The notes beneath the pieces were generated by a model that searched no databases, was not told the origin of the DNA, and was given only the letters and a program-made list of their open reading frames with translations. From contig OZ240684.1 of assembly GCA_965199175.1 (NCBI GenBank), forward strand, positions 1,798,001 to 1,862,000: a DNA stretch of 64,000 nt, given 5' to 3'. The DNA is from G963923945 sp965199175. Lineage in GTDB: Bacteria; Pseudomonadota; Alphaproteobacteria; G963923945. Shown one piece after another: positions 54,093-62,646 of the stretch. The translations under genes and the position numbers were made by a program. Numbering within the stretch: the first letter of the stretch is position 1; the number at the start of each line of letters is the position of its first letter.

Positions 54093-54829
54093 TATCCGGG
54101 GAATGGGGCATATTTTTCTTCTCTCAAAACCATCTCGGTTTCAGCAAGGCTCTGCGGTGTTCCGATATGGTACCATGCGCCTGAATGAGGAATCCCACGC
54201 AGCCGTCCTGATGCGATGGCACGGTCAAGAAGGAGATTAACCGAAAACGCATCAGAGGGTGAATCATGAAATAAACGGGGATGGAGAATCTGAATCCCGG
54301 CAAAGACGTATGCTGCGACCTCTCTTTCCTGACGTCTGCGTGGTATACCGTTTTGGTCCAGGAAGAAATCGCCCTGCCCATCATAGCCGATGGCCCGGGC
54401 GGCGGGTTGCAGCAGCATGATGGCATCCATCCGGCGTTCATCCCAATGCCCGGCCAGATGGGTGAAACAGGATTCGGGTCCTTCTTTCCACAGGATATCA
54501 CCATTGATGACAAAGAAGGGATCATCCCCCAGATAGGGTAGTGCGTTTTTGACTCCGCCTCCGGTCTCCAGCAGGGTCTTTTCGCGCACAGTTTTCCAGA
54601 CCGGGTGCGAACGACCGGTTAAGTGGTCAATAATCATATCACCACGATAATGTATATTGAGGACGACCTCTTCAATTCCATAGACGACCAGGTGATCAAG
54701 GATGCGGTCGAGTAAAGATCGACCATTCACCATCACCAATGGCTTGGGTCTTGTATCGGTCACCGGACGCAGCCTTGTTCCCAGTCCGGCGGCCAGAATC
54801 ATGGCGCGTTTGATTTTGGTTGGTTTCAT
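54092..54829 (-). CDS. murU: MurNAc-1-phosphate uridylyltransferase-like nucleotidyltransferase
   Basis: The 245-residue product has the nucleotide-binding signature MILAAGLGTRLRPVTDTRPKP, the LLETGGGVKNAL loop and FVINGDILW with the metal-binding Asp. In Pseudomonas putida and Caulobacter the equivalent enzyme converts MurNAc-1-phosphate to UDP-MurNAc in the MurA-bypassing recycling route, together with AmgK, whose gene adjoins here with a 4-bp overlap. The pairing makes MurU likely, though other sugar nucleotidyltransferases look alike. Confidence 0.83.
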   Translation of the reverse strand: MKPTKIKRAMILAAGLGTRLRPVTDTRPKPLVMVNGRSLLDRILDHLVVYGIEEVVLNIHYRGDMIIDHLTGRSHPVWKTVREKTLLETGGGVKNALPYLGDDPFFVINGDILWKEGPESCFTHLAGHWDERRMDAIMLLQPAARAIGYDGQGDFFLDQNGIPRRRQEREVAAYVFAGIQILHPRLFHDSPSDAFSVNLLLDRAIASGRLRGIPHSGAWYHIGTPQSLAETEMVLREEKYAPFPG

Positions 54830-55818
54830 AAGGCTGGTATATGCCGCGATTCGACGGGCAGTGTTGACTCAAACCAGGCTCGTAAATCGGTCAGGACCGG
54901 GTGTTGCAGACACAATGCCAACAGGCACCATAAACGCGGGATATGGCGTAGATAATCGGTTTTCCCATCGCGTTTGGCCAGACGGGTGAAAATTCCCAGG
55001 ACCTTGCAATGACGTTGAGCGGCAAGAATTGTCGTTGCCTGGGTAAACCCGGCGTGATCCAGATCCGGAAAGGCCGCACAGTAACGTTTGAACATGGCCC
55101 GGGCCAATGTCGTTTCAACATCGCGCCGGGCGTCTTGCAAAAGAGAAGCCAGATCATAGGGACGCGGACCCATACGGGCATCCTGAAAATCAAGTAAACC
55201 ACATGCGCGTACATCTGGCCGCTTTTTGAGATGAATCAAATTATCAACATGGAAATCACGCAGGACCAATACCTCACCAAACAGACGGGTTTTGGGTAGA
55301 AGATCAGACCATAAGCCCAGATAGGCATCGCGTTCTGCCTCGGTCAATTCTATGCCAATCGCAGGCGCATACCAGTCGGCGAGCAACGCATGCTCTTGTG
55401 TGAATACATCATCGCTATAAGGGGGGATATCGGTCCGGGTTTGAGTCGGAGAGTGTCGATGAAGGTCAATCAGGCAATCAATCGCCAGAGCGTAGAGAGA
55501 GGTGGGATCATGACCTGCGGTCAGCAAGTTGGTGTAGGTATCATTGCCAAAATCCTCAATAATCGCCAGACCCTTTTCTTCATCAAGGGCCAGAATGGCC
55601 GGGGCACTGAGGTCAAGCGACCTGAGATGATGGGCAATCCGTATATAGGGACCGATATCCTCATATTCCGGCGGTGAATCCATCAATAGGGCGGTTTCAG
55701 CCCCATTGGAGAGGCGGGCATAACGTCGAAACGAAGCATCCCCAGGCAACCAGTCGGGTGGGTTGGTATCCCAGCCAGTGTCACGCAAAAATTTCTTAAT
55801 AGCGTCTTGGCGGTTCAT
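54826..55818 (-). CDS. amgK: AmgK-like N-acetylmuramate/N-acetylglucosamine kinase
   Basis: This 330-residue aminoglycoside-phosphotransferase-fold kinase has GDASFRRYARL at the nucleotide loop, LVLRDFHVDNLIHL as the catalytic-loop His/Asp/Asn, and LLDFQDARMGPRPYDLASLL as the DFG-like metal motif. AmgK phosphorylates free MurNAc and GlcNAc at the anomeric position for cell-wall recycling. It is coupled to murU (4-bp overlap) and follows tsaE after 13 bp. This string is conserved next to divL in Caulobacter as I recall it. Confidence 0.85.
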   Translation of the reverse strand: MNRQDAIKKFLRDTGWDTNPPDWLPGDASFRRYARLSNGAETALLMDSPPEYEDIGPYIRIAHHLRSLDLSAPAILALDEEKGLAIIEDFGNDTYTNLLTAGHDPTSLYALAIDCLIDLHRHSPTQTRTDIPPYSDDVFTQEHALLADWYAPAIGIELTEAERDAYLGLWSDLLPKTRLFGEVLVLRDFHVDNLIHLKKRPDVRACGLLDFQDARMGPRPYDLASLLQDARRDVETTLARAMFKRYCAAFPDLDHAGFTQATTILAAQRHCKVLGIFTRLAKRDGKTDYLRHIPRLWCLLALCLQHPVLTDLRAWFESTLPVESRHIPAL

Positions 55819-55831
55819 TGGTCTTTCATCA

Positions 55832-56359
55832 TCAGGCAGGACATATCCCGGGAGCCATTGATCTCAATCTTTCCGGCCAGTTACCGCCGCCGATCAATCG
55901 ATAAAATCGGCCATTATTTTCAGATACAGGAGGTGTAGAATTATCCCAATCCAATTTAATGATCAAATAATTAGAGGGCAAATGCTTATCTAAAATCTGA
56001 GGCCATTCGACCAGGAGGATGGCTTCGTTCAGAGCCTGTTCCCATCCCAATTCTTCAGTGTCCTCGATTCGATTGAGGCGGTAGAGATCCAGATGCCAAA
56101 TCGGGCATGGTGGAGGATCATAAATCTGAACCAGATTGAACGTCGGGCTGGAAACGGTTTCCGGTGGCAGGGAGGCCTGGCGATAGCGCTGTTGGATGAG
56201 GGCCCGGGCCAGGGTGGTTTTACCGGCCCCAAGATCACCTTCAAGGCCGATGAAATCTCCGGGTTGCGCAAGACCAGCCAATCGGTTGCCGAGTTTCTCG
56301 GTATCAGCAATCCCGGGTAGTGGATAGCGGTCCGCAAAGACCTGAGTACAATCATTCAT
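55832..56359 (-). CDS. tsaE: TsaE, tRNA t6A-modification ATPase
   Basis: TsaE supports the TsaBD complex in making t6A37 in tRNAs. The 175-residue product has the P-loop GDLGAGKTTLAR, the SPTFNLVQIY switch, HLDLYRL and LLVEWPQ. The frame reaches 56422; the ATG at 56359 matches the family start. A 14/15-bp direct repeat (CAATCATTCATTCTG / CAATCATTCGTTCT) spans this start and gives the duplicated NDCRMNDC in the longer reading. The gene lies 106 bp downstream of the DivL-like gene. Confidence 0.92.
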   Translation of the reverse strand: MNDCTQVFADRYPLPGIADTEKLGNRLAGLAQPGDFIGLEGDLGAGKTTLARALIQQRYRQASLPPETVSSPTFNLVQIYDPPPCPIWHLDLYRLNRIEDTEELGWEQALNEAILLVEWPQILDKHLPSNYLIIKLDWDNSTPPVSENNGRFYRLIGGGNWPERLRSMAPGICPA

Positions 56360-56465
56360 TCTGCAATCATTCGTTCTCAAGCCGTTGTACGCGCGGGATT
56401 GATGCTCTGCAAGCCGGATCATCAGGTCCGGTCAGCCGAAGGTTTGAACCGGTTATTGCGGTGGG

Positions 56466-58724
56466 TTATTGCAATGGAGAGGCTTCTGCCCGGGATGAAG
56501 GGGTGGTCGAATCGGTGGCTCCGGATTGGAGAGGGAGTGTCATGGTGATTTTTGTTCCCTGATCCAGCTTAGATTCCAAGGTTAAAAGCCCGCCATGCAG
56601 TTCGGCCAGGGCTTTGACCAACGGGAGGCCCAGACCAAAGCCGCTGGGATGGGGATCATTGCCGCCTCGTTCAAATTTTTCAAAAATGCGTTTTTGATCC
56701 TCCCGGGGAATTCCGATACCGTTATCTTCAACTGAAATATCCATACAGTTGTCGCGTCGTGCAGCCATTACAGTGATATGGCCATTGGGTGGGGTAAATT
56801 TGACCGCATTATTGAGCAGGTTGAATACGGCCTGACGCAGGCGACGTCGGTCAGCATGAATGCCCGGCAACCCATCGGCAATCTGGGTCGTGATTGTCAG
56901 ACCGCTTTGGGCGGCGCGTTCTTTGAACAAAGACAAACAATCGGAAAACAGATCTGGTAATGTGATCAATTCGGGGTCCAAATGAATATATCCGGCCTCA
57001 ATCTGAGTCATATCCAGGATATCATCAATGAGCAGCATCAATTCCTGTGAGGCATTGAAAATGCCTTGGTTATACTCCTGTTGGCGGGCATTGAGCTCTC
57101 CGAAATACTGTTTTTCCAGGATTTGCGAGAAACCGATGATGCTGTTGAGAGGTGTGCGTAATTCACAAGAGACGTTAGCAATAAATTCTGATTTCATCTG
57201 CGCCATTGTCTCCATGGCTTCAGCACGTTCCCGCAAGGCTTTCTCGACCCGCATCTGGTCTGTGACGTCTTTATAGGTGAAAAGGACACTGCCATCGGGC
57301 AATGGAACACTGCCGTAATCAATGGCCGAACCATCCGCACGATGAAAGCGTCCTTCCTGGCACGAAGGATTGGTTACGCTTTCGATCAACTGGGTCTGCA
57401 TTGATTCATGATTATCTTGTGGGGAAAATTGCGCACAGAGTTGGCTTGCCAACTGCCTGATATGGGGGCGGGTTTTCAGCATAGGCAGTGATAAACCCCA
57501 TATAGCGGCAAAAGCCGGGTTACTCAGCTTTAACTGTCCGTCATCGCCGAATACGGCTATTCCCTCATAGAGATTGTTGAGAGTTTCGCGCTGAGTGGCA
57601 TTCAGAGTATGATAGGAGCGTTCCAAAGTCAGTCGGTCAGTGACATCCTCGTAGGTAAAGAGAATACCGCCGAAAGGATGCGGGACCATGACAGAGGAAA
57701 TGGTTGTCCCGTCGGGGAGATGCAGCAAATCCTCACTGGATTCTACCAAAGACGTGAATAATTGGCGTTGTTGGTCCTTGAAGGCTTGAAAATCAATAAT
57801 CTCCGGCAAGCGGCGTTTTTCGCGTAAGGTATCAAAAACATGACCGATTTCCGGCTCTTCTCTGAGCCAGGCTTCTTCCAGATGCCACAGCTTCGCATAG
57901 GAGCTGTTGAAGAATTTCAGTTTTTTATCCGGGCCGAATATCGCAATGGCAATGCGCAGATTCTCAAGCACTTTCCCATGGGCATCGGTATGACGCTCTA
58001 ATTCATCACGGATTGATCCAATTTCGGTAAAATCCAGTGCCCAGCCAACAATCCGTTGTACAGATCGCGTTTTATCATTGGTATCCGGGGTATCCGGGCC
58101 TTCGTCAAAAAGAGGTGTTTCGGTAATTTCCATGAACCGACGCTGTTGGTTGATGATCACATGGCTGCTTTCCGATTGAGAAAGGCCGGTGATATGGGCG
58201 CGCCTGGCTAAAGAGCGGCCATCGGCAAGGATTTCAAGACCATTTTTCACCGCATCCCGGGATGAGGACGCTACTGCGGTTCCATAGATGCGGTTGCAGA
58301 AGCTCAGATTGAGCGAAGAATCTCTGATCCAGACTGGTATCGGAATATGATCAAGCAATTCACGCAGCTCATTGCGTGATTGATATAATTGCTCAATGCG
58401 TTGATTACGTTGCTCAATATCAGTGACATGCGTTGACAGATGTGACCGCAAGCCGGAGATCATTTTTTGCTGCTGATCCATTTTCTGATTGGCTGTGGTC
58501 AGATGGTTTTTGAGGCGGTATATCCAAAGCATCAGGCTCAAAAAGACCACAACAGCCAGCCCAAAAGTGACCAATAAGAGGGCTGTTTGCGAAGAGAGCA
58601 TCTGAATAAAGGGTGAGCCTTCTTTGGAGGCTGCTGCGGTTTGTGCCGTCAGGCCAGTGACGAGAGCGACCATACAACCGATGGCCATCTTCCTGTATTG
58701 ATGCCGCCTGTTGCGTATCCCCAT
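56466..58724 (-). CDS. divL: DivL-like PAS pseudokinase (Cys in place of H-box His)
   Basis: The 752-residue protein has an N-terminal signal-like segment, a membrane span (about 48-70), a coiled coil (about 75-120), three PAS-like segments (about 125-240, 255-375 and 385-500), a DHp-like domain and a HATPase. The HATPase motifs NLLNNAVKFTPPNG, DNGIGIP and GFGLGLPLV are intact. The H-box reads NVSCELRTPLNS: codon TGT at 57167-57165 puts Cys520 where kinases have His and Caulobacter DivL has Tyr. The neighbours tsaE-amgK-murU-addBA-trxA match the divL locus of Caulobacter as I recall it. DivL there controls CckA and the cell cycle by binding DivK. The orthology is inferred from synteny and architecture. 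Confidence 0.78.
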   Translation of the reverse strand: MGIRNRRHQYRKMAIGCMVALVTGLTAQTAAASKEGSPFIQMLSSQTALLLVTFGLAVVVFLSLMLWIYRLKNHLTTANQKMDQQQKMISGLRSHLSTHVTDIEQRNQRIEQLYQSRNELRELLDHIPIPVWIRDSSLNLSFCNRIYGTAVASSSRDAVKNGLEILADGRSLARRAHITGLSQSESSHVIINQQRRFMEITETPLFDEGPDTPDTNDKTRSVQRIVGWALDFTEIGSIRDELERHTDAHGKVLENLRIAIAIFGPDKKLKFFNSSYAKLWHLEEAWLREEPEIGHVFDTLREKRRLPEIIDFQAFKDQQRQLFTSLVESSEDLLHLPDGTTISSVMVPHPFGGILFTYEDVTDRLTLERSYHTLNATQRETLNNLYEGIAVFGDDGQLKLSNPAFAAIWGLSLPMLKTRPHIRQLASQLCAQFSPQDNHESMQTQLIESVTNPSCQEGRFHRADGSAIDYGSVPLPDGSVLFTYKDVTDQMRVEKALRERAEAMETMAQMKSEFIANVSCELRTPLNSIIGFSQILEKQYFGELNARQQEYNQGIFNASQELMLLIDDILDMTQIEAGYIHLDPELITLPDLFSDCLSLFKERAAQSGLTITTQIADGLPGIHADRRRLRQAVFNLLNNAVKFTPPNGHITVMAARRDNCMDISVEDNGIGIPREDQKRIFEKFERGGNDPHPSGFGLGLPLVKALAELHGGLLTLESKLDQGTKITMTLPLQSGATDSTTPSSRAEASPLQ

Positions 58725-59529
58725 TGGCTTTCCTCAATCCGGGGCCTGTTTGGGAATCGATTCCAGGCAAGCGCAGCCACAGCATGGCCAGGTCATCAGA
58801 AAGGTTTAGTCCGGTAAACAAATCAATCAATCTGTGCCGGGACGACACCGACTTCCGGGCCATCTGGATGATACCAAAACGGCAGCAACGCTGACACAAT
58901 ATGCCCATCACGATCACAACCAGGCCCCAACAACCCCGAGAATCAACAAAACCAGAACTCAATGAAACCAATATCAAATCATAATGACCAGACTATTAAC
59001 TTCTGATTAAGAAATAGATTTATAACGAAACAACCAACTCAAACAAATATAACTCAGTACAACTATAAATAAATAACAGCTTTAAGTCCAGCAGGCGATT
59101 GTTTTAAGAAAAATACAACAAAAATAGGGTAAAGATCTTTTGAACTCTTTTCAGATCAGTTTTTAGATAAAATAAAAAACGTCTTATATAAAAGACATAT
59201 TATATATAAAAATAAAGACGTTTCAAATCACATAAAAAGGAAATTACAGATTTAAATAAATATTTTGACTTTTTATTTGATTATATTACATCTTAATTAC
59301 TGATTTATTATCATTAAAAAAACACACAGCCGCGCAATCGAGTCCTATCCCCGGCCAGATATTTACGTCACCTGTCACCATGTCAGCAGGAAGCATCTAC
59401 ACAGAGATCTGAATGAGGCAGCTTTCGATTGACGAGGGGAATATTAAAAATATGATACAGACAGGATCGCCGTTATCCGCATGGATGGTCATATTTTGTT
59501 TTACGATGTTTTGACAGAGAAGCAGCCTG
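58725..59529. other. AT-rich 805-bp stretch before the methyltransferase
   Basis: No gene is recognised. From about 58975 to 59330 the DNA is markedly AT-rich with many A and T runs, unlike the flanking core genes. This marks the left part of an accessory insert between divL and ahcY. No transposase, attachment site or tRNA was found at its edges. Confidence 0.55.
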
Positions 59530-60450
59530 ATGCTTGATTTTGCCGGTATCGCAGACTCAGCTGTTACAACCACTACGGCGGTTCCTTTTAAGTCGGGATT
59601 GCGCCGGGGCGATGTGCTGGAGGTTTTGTCTCATCAACCTATAGAGCATCAATTTGATGTAATTATAGCAGATCCGCCATACAATATCGGTAAGAATTTT
59701 GGCAATAATTCTGACAAGATGCCGCTTGATGAGTATGTCCAGTGGACACATCGATGGCTGGCTCAGTGTTTCCGGCTGCTTGCCGATACCGGCGTTCTTT
59801 ATGTTTATGGTTTTCCTGAAATACTTGCTCGTATTGCCGCCCATTATCCGATAGAAGAACAACGATGGCTGGTATGGCATTACACGAATAAAGCGGCGCC
59901 AAAATCAACATTCTGGCAGAGATCGCATGAAAGCATCTTGTGTTTATGGAAGCCTGGCTATCCCCGGCCTGTACTGGAAATTGATCAGATCAGAGAGCCT
60001 TACACGGATGGCTATAAGGGTGCTATAGGAAAGGTGAGAGCCGGCACCGACAGCCGCTTTGGTCGCGGGGTGGAAACAATCTATGAAGATCATGGAGGGG
60101 CATTGCCGCGGGATGTGATTAAGACGCCTGCCCTGGCAGGCGGTGCCGGAGCCTCGGAGCGTTGGTTTATGTGCCATGATTGCAACAACCAGGTTTTTCC
60201 CCCGTCTGAGTTAAAACAACACAGACAATGCAGGATTATGAAACACCCAACCCAAAAGCCGATGGGGTTGACACGGCGGCTCATACTGTCCCGCATGAAC
60301 GGCAATCAAGGCAGGACGCTCGTGCCTTTTGCCGGATCAGGTTCGGAATGTGTTGTTGCCAGACAATTAGGTGTTGAATGGTTGGGGATAGAGATCAACC
60401 CTGTCTATGCCGATTTTGCAGAAAAATGGATGCGGCAATGTACCGATTAA
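59530..60450 (+). CDS. DNA (N4/N6) methyltransferase with inserted zinc finger
   Basis: The 306-residue product has motif IV DPPY at 48-51 (IIADPPYNIGKNF) ahead of the SAM site FAGSG at 267-271, the order of beta-type adenine-N6 or cytosine-N4 methyltransferases. The HPTQKP segment (239-244) is also typical. Between the catalytic and SAM parts lies a Cys2-His-Cys cluster: C215-x2-C218-x12-H231-x2-C234. Its 3' end overlaps the start of a restriction-enzyme-like ORF by 13 bp, so it is likely the modification half of a type II system. The target sequence is unknown. Confidence 0.9.
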   Translation: MLDFAGIADSAVTTTTAVPFKSGLRRGDVLEVLSHQPIEHQFDVIIADPPYNIGKNFGNNSDKMPLDEYVQWTHRWLAQCFRLLADTGVLYVYGFPEILARIAAHYPIEEQRWLVWHYTNKAAPKSTFWQRSHESILCLWKPGYPRPVLEIDQIREPYTDGYKGAIGKVRAGTDSRFGRGVETIYEDHGGALPRDVIKTPALAGGAGASERWFMCHDCNNQVFPPSELKQHRQCRIMKHPTQKPMGLTRRLILSRMNGNQGRTLVPFAGSGSECVVARQLGVEWLGIEINPVYADFAEKWMRQCTD

Positions 60451-61050
60451 CACCACGAATGGAACAACATTTTCGCAAATCTTTAGCATGCTATCACGAT
60501 ATTTTTGATGGTGGACGCTGTAGCGGTTGGGAACTGGAAGAATTGATCGTTAAGGCTATCCGATCAGATAACAACGCAAATCATTTACCCAGATGGCGCG
60601 AGGGTGGCCATGACGATTATGCAGATATATTTGTCAGGGCCGATGACAAAGAATATGGTATTCAGATCAAATCAGGGCAGATCAAAGCGGACAAGGATGG
60701 AGTTTTTTTGATCCTGTCGGGACATAGGCTTGGCAGGTTTAAGGGCGACCTTGATCGAATAACAACCTATTTATAATGATCGCAAAGCCGATGTTATTTC
60801 TGTTCCGTACCGAAAACATGACAACGAATCTGGCCGCCAGCATATTTACCAGCTTTGCTCTATCCCTCTTCCCATGCTGAAGGGCATTGACGGGGATGCC
60901 TGGCAACAGCACGGAAAGCAATGGCGCAACGATAACGGTTATAACGTAGAGTTTAGTTTGCGGCCTTCGATGAGTTGGCAAATATGGTGGAAAATACCTC
61001 TTTCAATCCTTAATCCTGATAGAGAATTTACAAACGGCCAGTTTATTTAA
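60438..61050 (+). pseudogene. Restriction-endonuclease-like gene split by a frameshift
   Basis: Frame one runs from the ATG at 60438 to a TAA at 60774-60776 (112 residues). It contains a PD-(D/E)XK-like core: GGHDDYADIFVR followed by YGIQIKSGQIK. The adjacent frame stays open from 60775 for 91 codons to a TAA at 61048-61050 and reads NDRKADVISVPYRK onward. Deleting one base near 60774 joins ITTYL to NDRKADVISVPYR and gives one protein of about 204 residues. The gene overlaps the methyltransferase. It is probably an inactivated restriction enzyme; a sequencing error or programmed frameshift cannot be excluded. Confidence 0.72.
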
Positions 61051-61080
61051 GTATATTCCCATGAAATAAGTATATTCCCA

Positions 61081-61120
61081 TAAAAAACGTCTCGCAGAGA
61101 TACGCAGACCCCTGCGAGAC
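61081..61120 (-). terminator. Rho-independent terminator of ahcY
   Basis: On the reverse strand, GTCTCGCAG and CTGCGAGAC form a perfect 9-bp stem (61089-61097 and 61112-61120) followed by GTTTTTTA. It lies 27 bp past the ahcY stop. A short direct repeat (AAGTATATTCCCAT twice, 61049-61080) separates it from the pseudogene. Confidence 0.9.
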
Positions 61121-61147
61121 ATTGTATGCTTTCGTACCAGCTATGCT

Positions 61148-62443
61148 TTAATACCGGTACTTCTCACTTTTGAACGGTCCTTGATCGGCGACACCGATAT
61201 ATTTGGCTTGTTTGGCTGATAATGTAGTCAGTTGTGCTCCGGCTTTGGCCAGATGTAAGGCCGCGACCTTTTCATCCAGGGCTTTGGGCAGGACATACAC
61301 TTTGTTGTCATATTGGTCAGCGTTATTCCATAATTCGATTTGCGCCAGGACCTGGTTGGTGAAAGATGCGCTCATGACAAAGCTGGGATGGCCGGTGGCA
61401 CAGCCGAGATTGACCAGCCGTCCCTCGGCGAGCAGAATCAGTCTTTTGCCATTGGAAAATTCAATCTCATCGACTTGCGGCTTGATTGCATGCCAAACAT
61501 GATTGCGCAAAGCCTCGACCTGAATTTCGTTATCGAAATGACCAATATTACAGACGATGGCCCGGTCCTTCATGGCTCGCATATGGTCAATGGTGATGAC
61601 GTCAATATTCCCGGTTGCTGTGACAAAAAGGTCGGCTTTCGGGGCTGCATCCTCCATCGTTACGACTTCATACCCTTCCATGACTGCTTGCAGGGCACAG
61701 ATAGGGTCAATCTCAGTCACCATCACCCGGCACCCGGCATTGCGTAATCCGGCTGCTGAACCTTTCCCGACATCCCCGAAGCCGCACACAACCGCTTGCT
61801 TTCCGGCCATCATGACATCGGTGGCTCTGCGGATTCCATCGACCAGGCTCTCGCGGCATCCGTAAATATTATCAAATTTTGATTTGGTGACGGAGTCATT
61901 GACATTGATGGCGGGCGTTCCCAGTGTTCCGGATTTTTCCATGTCATAAAGACGTTGGACTCCGGTGGTGGTTTCTTCTGAGAGACCACGTATATCGGCC
62001 AATAAATCAGCATATTTTTCATGAATGACCTGAGTGAGATCGCCGCCATCATCAAGGATCATATTGGGACGCCAGCCATTGGGGCCTTCGATACTACGTG
62101 TGATGCACCACCAGAATTCTTCTTCGCTTTCGCCTTTCCAGGCAAACACCGGAACACCGGCATCAGCCATTGCTGCGGCTGCATGATCCTGAGTTGAAAA
62201 AATATTACAGGAACTCCAACGCAACTGGGCTCCCAGAGTCAGCAGAGTCTCAATGAGGACTGCCGTTTGGATGGTCATATGGAGGCATCCGGCGATGCGG
62301 GCCCCGGAAAGAGGTTTTTTCTCTCCATATTCTTCACGCAAAGCCATCAAGCCCGGCATTTCTGTTTCGGCAATGGTGATTTCTTTGCGGCCCCACTGAG
62401 CGAGGGAAAGATCGGCAATTTTATAATCAGTACTGTCAGTCAT
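61148..62443 (-). CDS. ahcY: S-adenosylhomocysteine hydrolase
   Basis: AhcY splits S-adenosylhomocysteine to adenosine and homocysteine and so relieves product inhibition of methyltransferases. The 431-residue product has the substrate region CNIFSTQDHAAAA, the NIYGCRESLVDGI and VCGFGDVGKGSA NAD-binding segments, and the C-terminal KSEKYRY tail whose Lys/Tyr reach the neighbouring subunit. It is divergent in neither direction from a partner; the BON gene lies upstream on the same strand with a 203-bp gap. Confidence 0.98.
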   Translation of the reverse strand: MTDSTDYKIADLSLAQWGRKEITIAETEMPGLMALREEYGEKKPLSGARIAGCLHMTIQTAVLIETLLTLGAQLRWSSCNIFSTQDHAAAAMADAGVPVFAWKGESEEEFWWCITRSIEGPNGWRPNMILDDGGDLTQVIHEKYADLLADIRGLSEETTTGVQRLYDMEKSGTLGTPAINVNDSVTKSKFDNIYGCRESLVDGIRRATDVMMAGKQAVVCGFGDVGKGSAAGLRNAGCRVMVTEIDPICALQAVMEGYEVVTMEDAAPKADLFVTATGNIDVITIDHMRAMKDRAIVCNIGHFDNEIQVEALRNHVWHAIKPQVDEIEFSNGKRLILLAEGRLVNLGCATGHPSFVMSASFTNQVLAQIELWNNADQYDNKVYVLPKALDEKVAALHLAKAGAQLTTLSAKQAKYIGVADQGPFKSEKYRY

Positions 62444-62499
62444 TGAGTATCCTCATTTTTTATTTATTGTATGCGCGATAACTTCGGGCCGTATTGTGT

Positions 62500-62581
62500 G
62501 GCGCCGTCGTTTGCGTGCATGCGAAAGAAGGGAAGCCTGCCCTGATCAGGCAAAGCCATTTTCCCGCAGCTGATCGCTCCT
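62500..62581 (-). promoter_or_regulatory. Structured ahcY leader, possibly SAH-riboswitch-like
   Basis: On the reverse strand, between the BON gene and ahcY, the tokens AGGAGCG, GCTGC, CAGGCT and AAACGACGGCGCC occur in the order seen in SAH riboswitches, but with small insertions. The expected closing stem P1 is not evident. A perfect GATCAG/CTGATC inverted repeat also lies inside. Treat this as a lead only. Confidence 0.25.
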
Positions 62582-62646
62582 GTAAACAGATCATCTGATA
62601 AATTGATGCGACCAACCCGGTTGAATGATTGATGATGAACCGGCAC

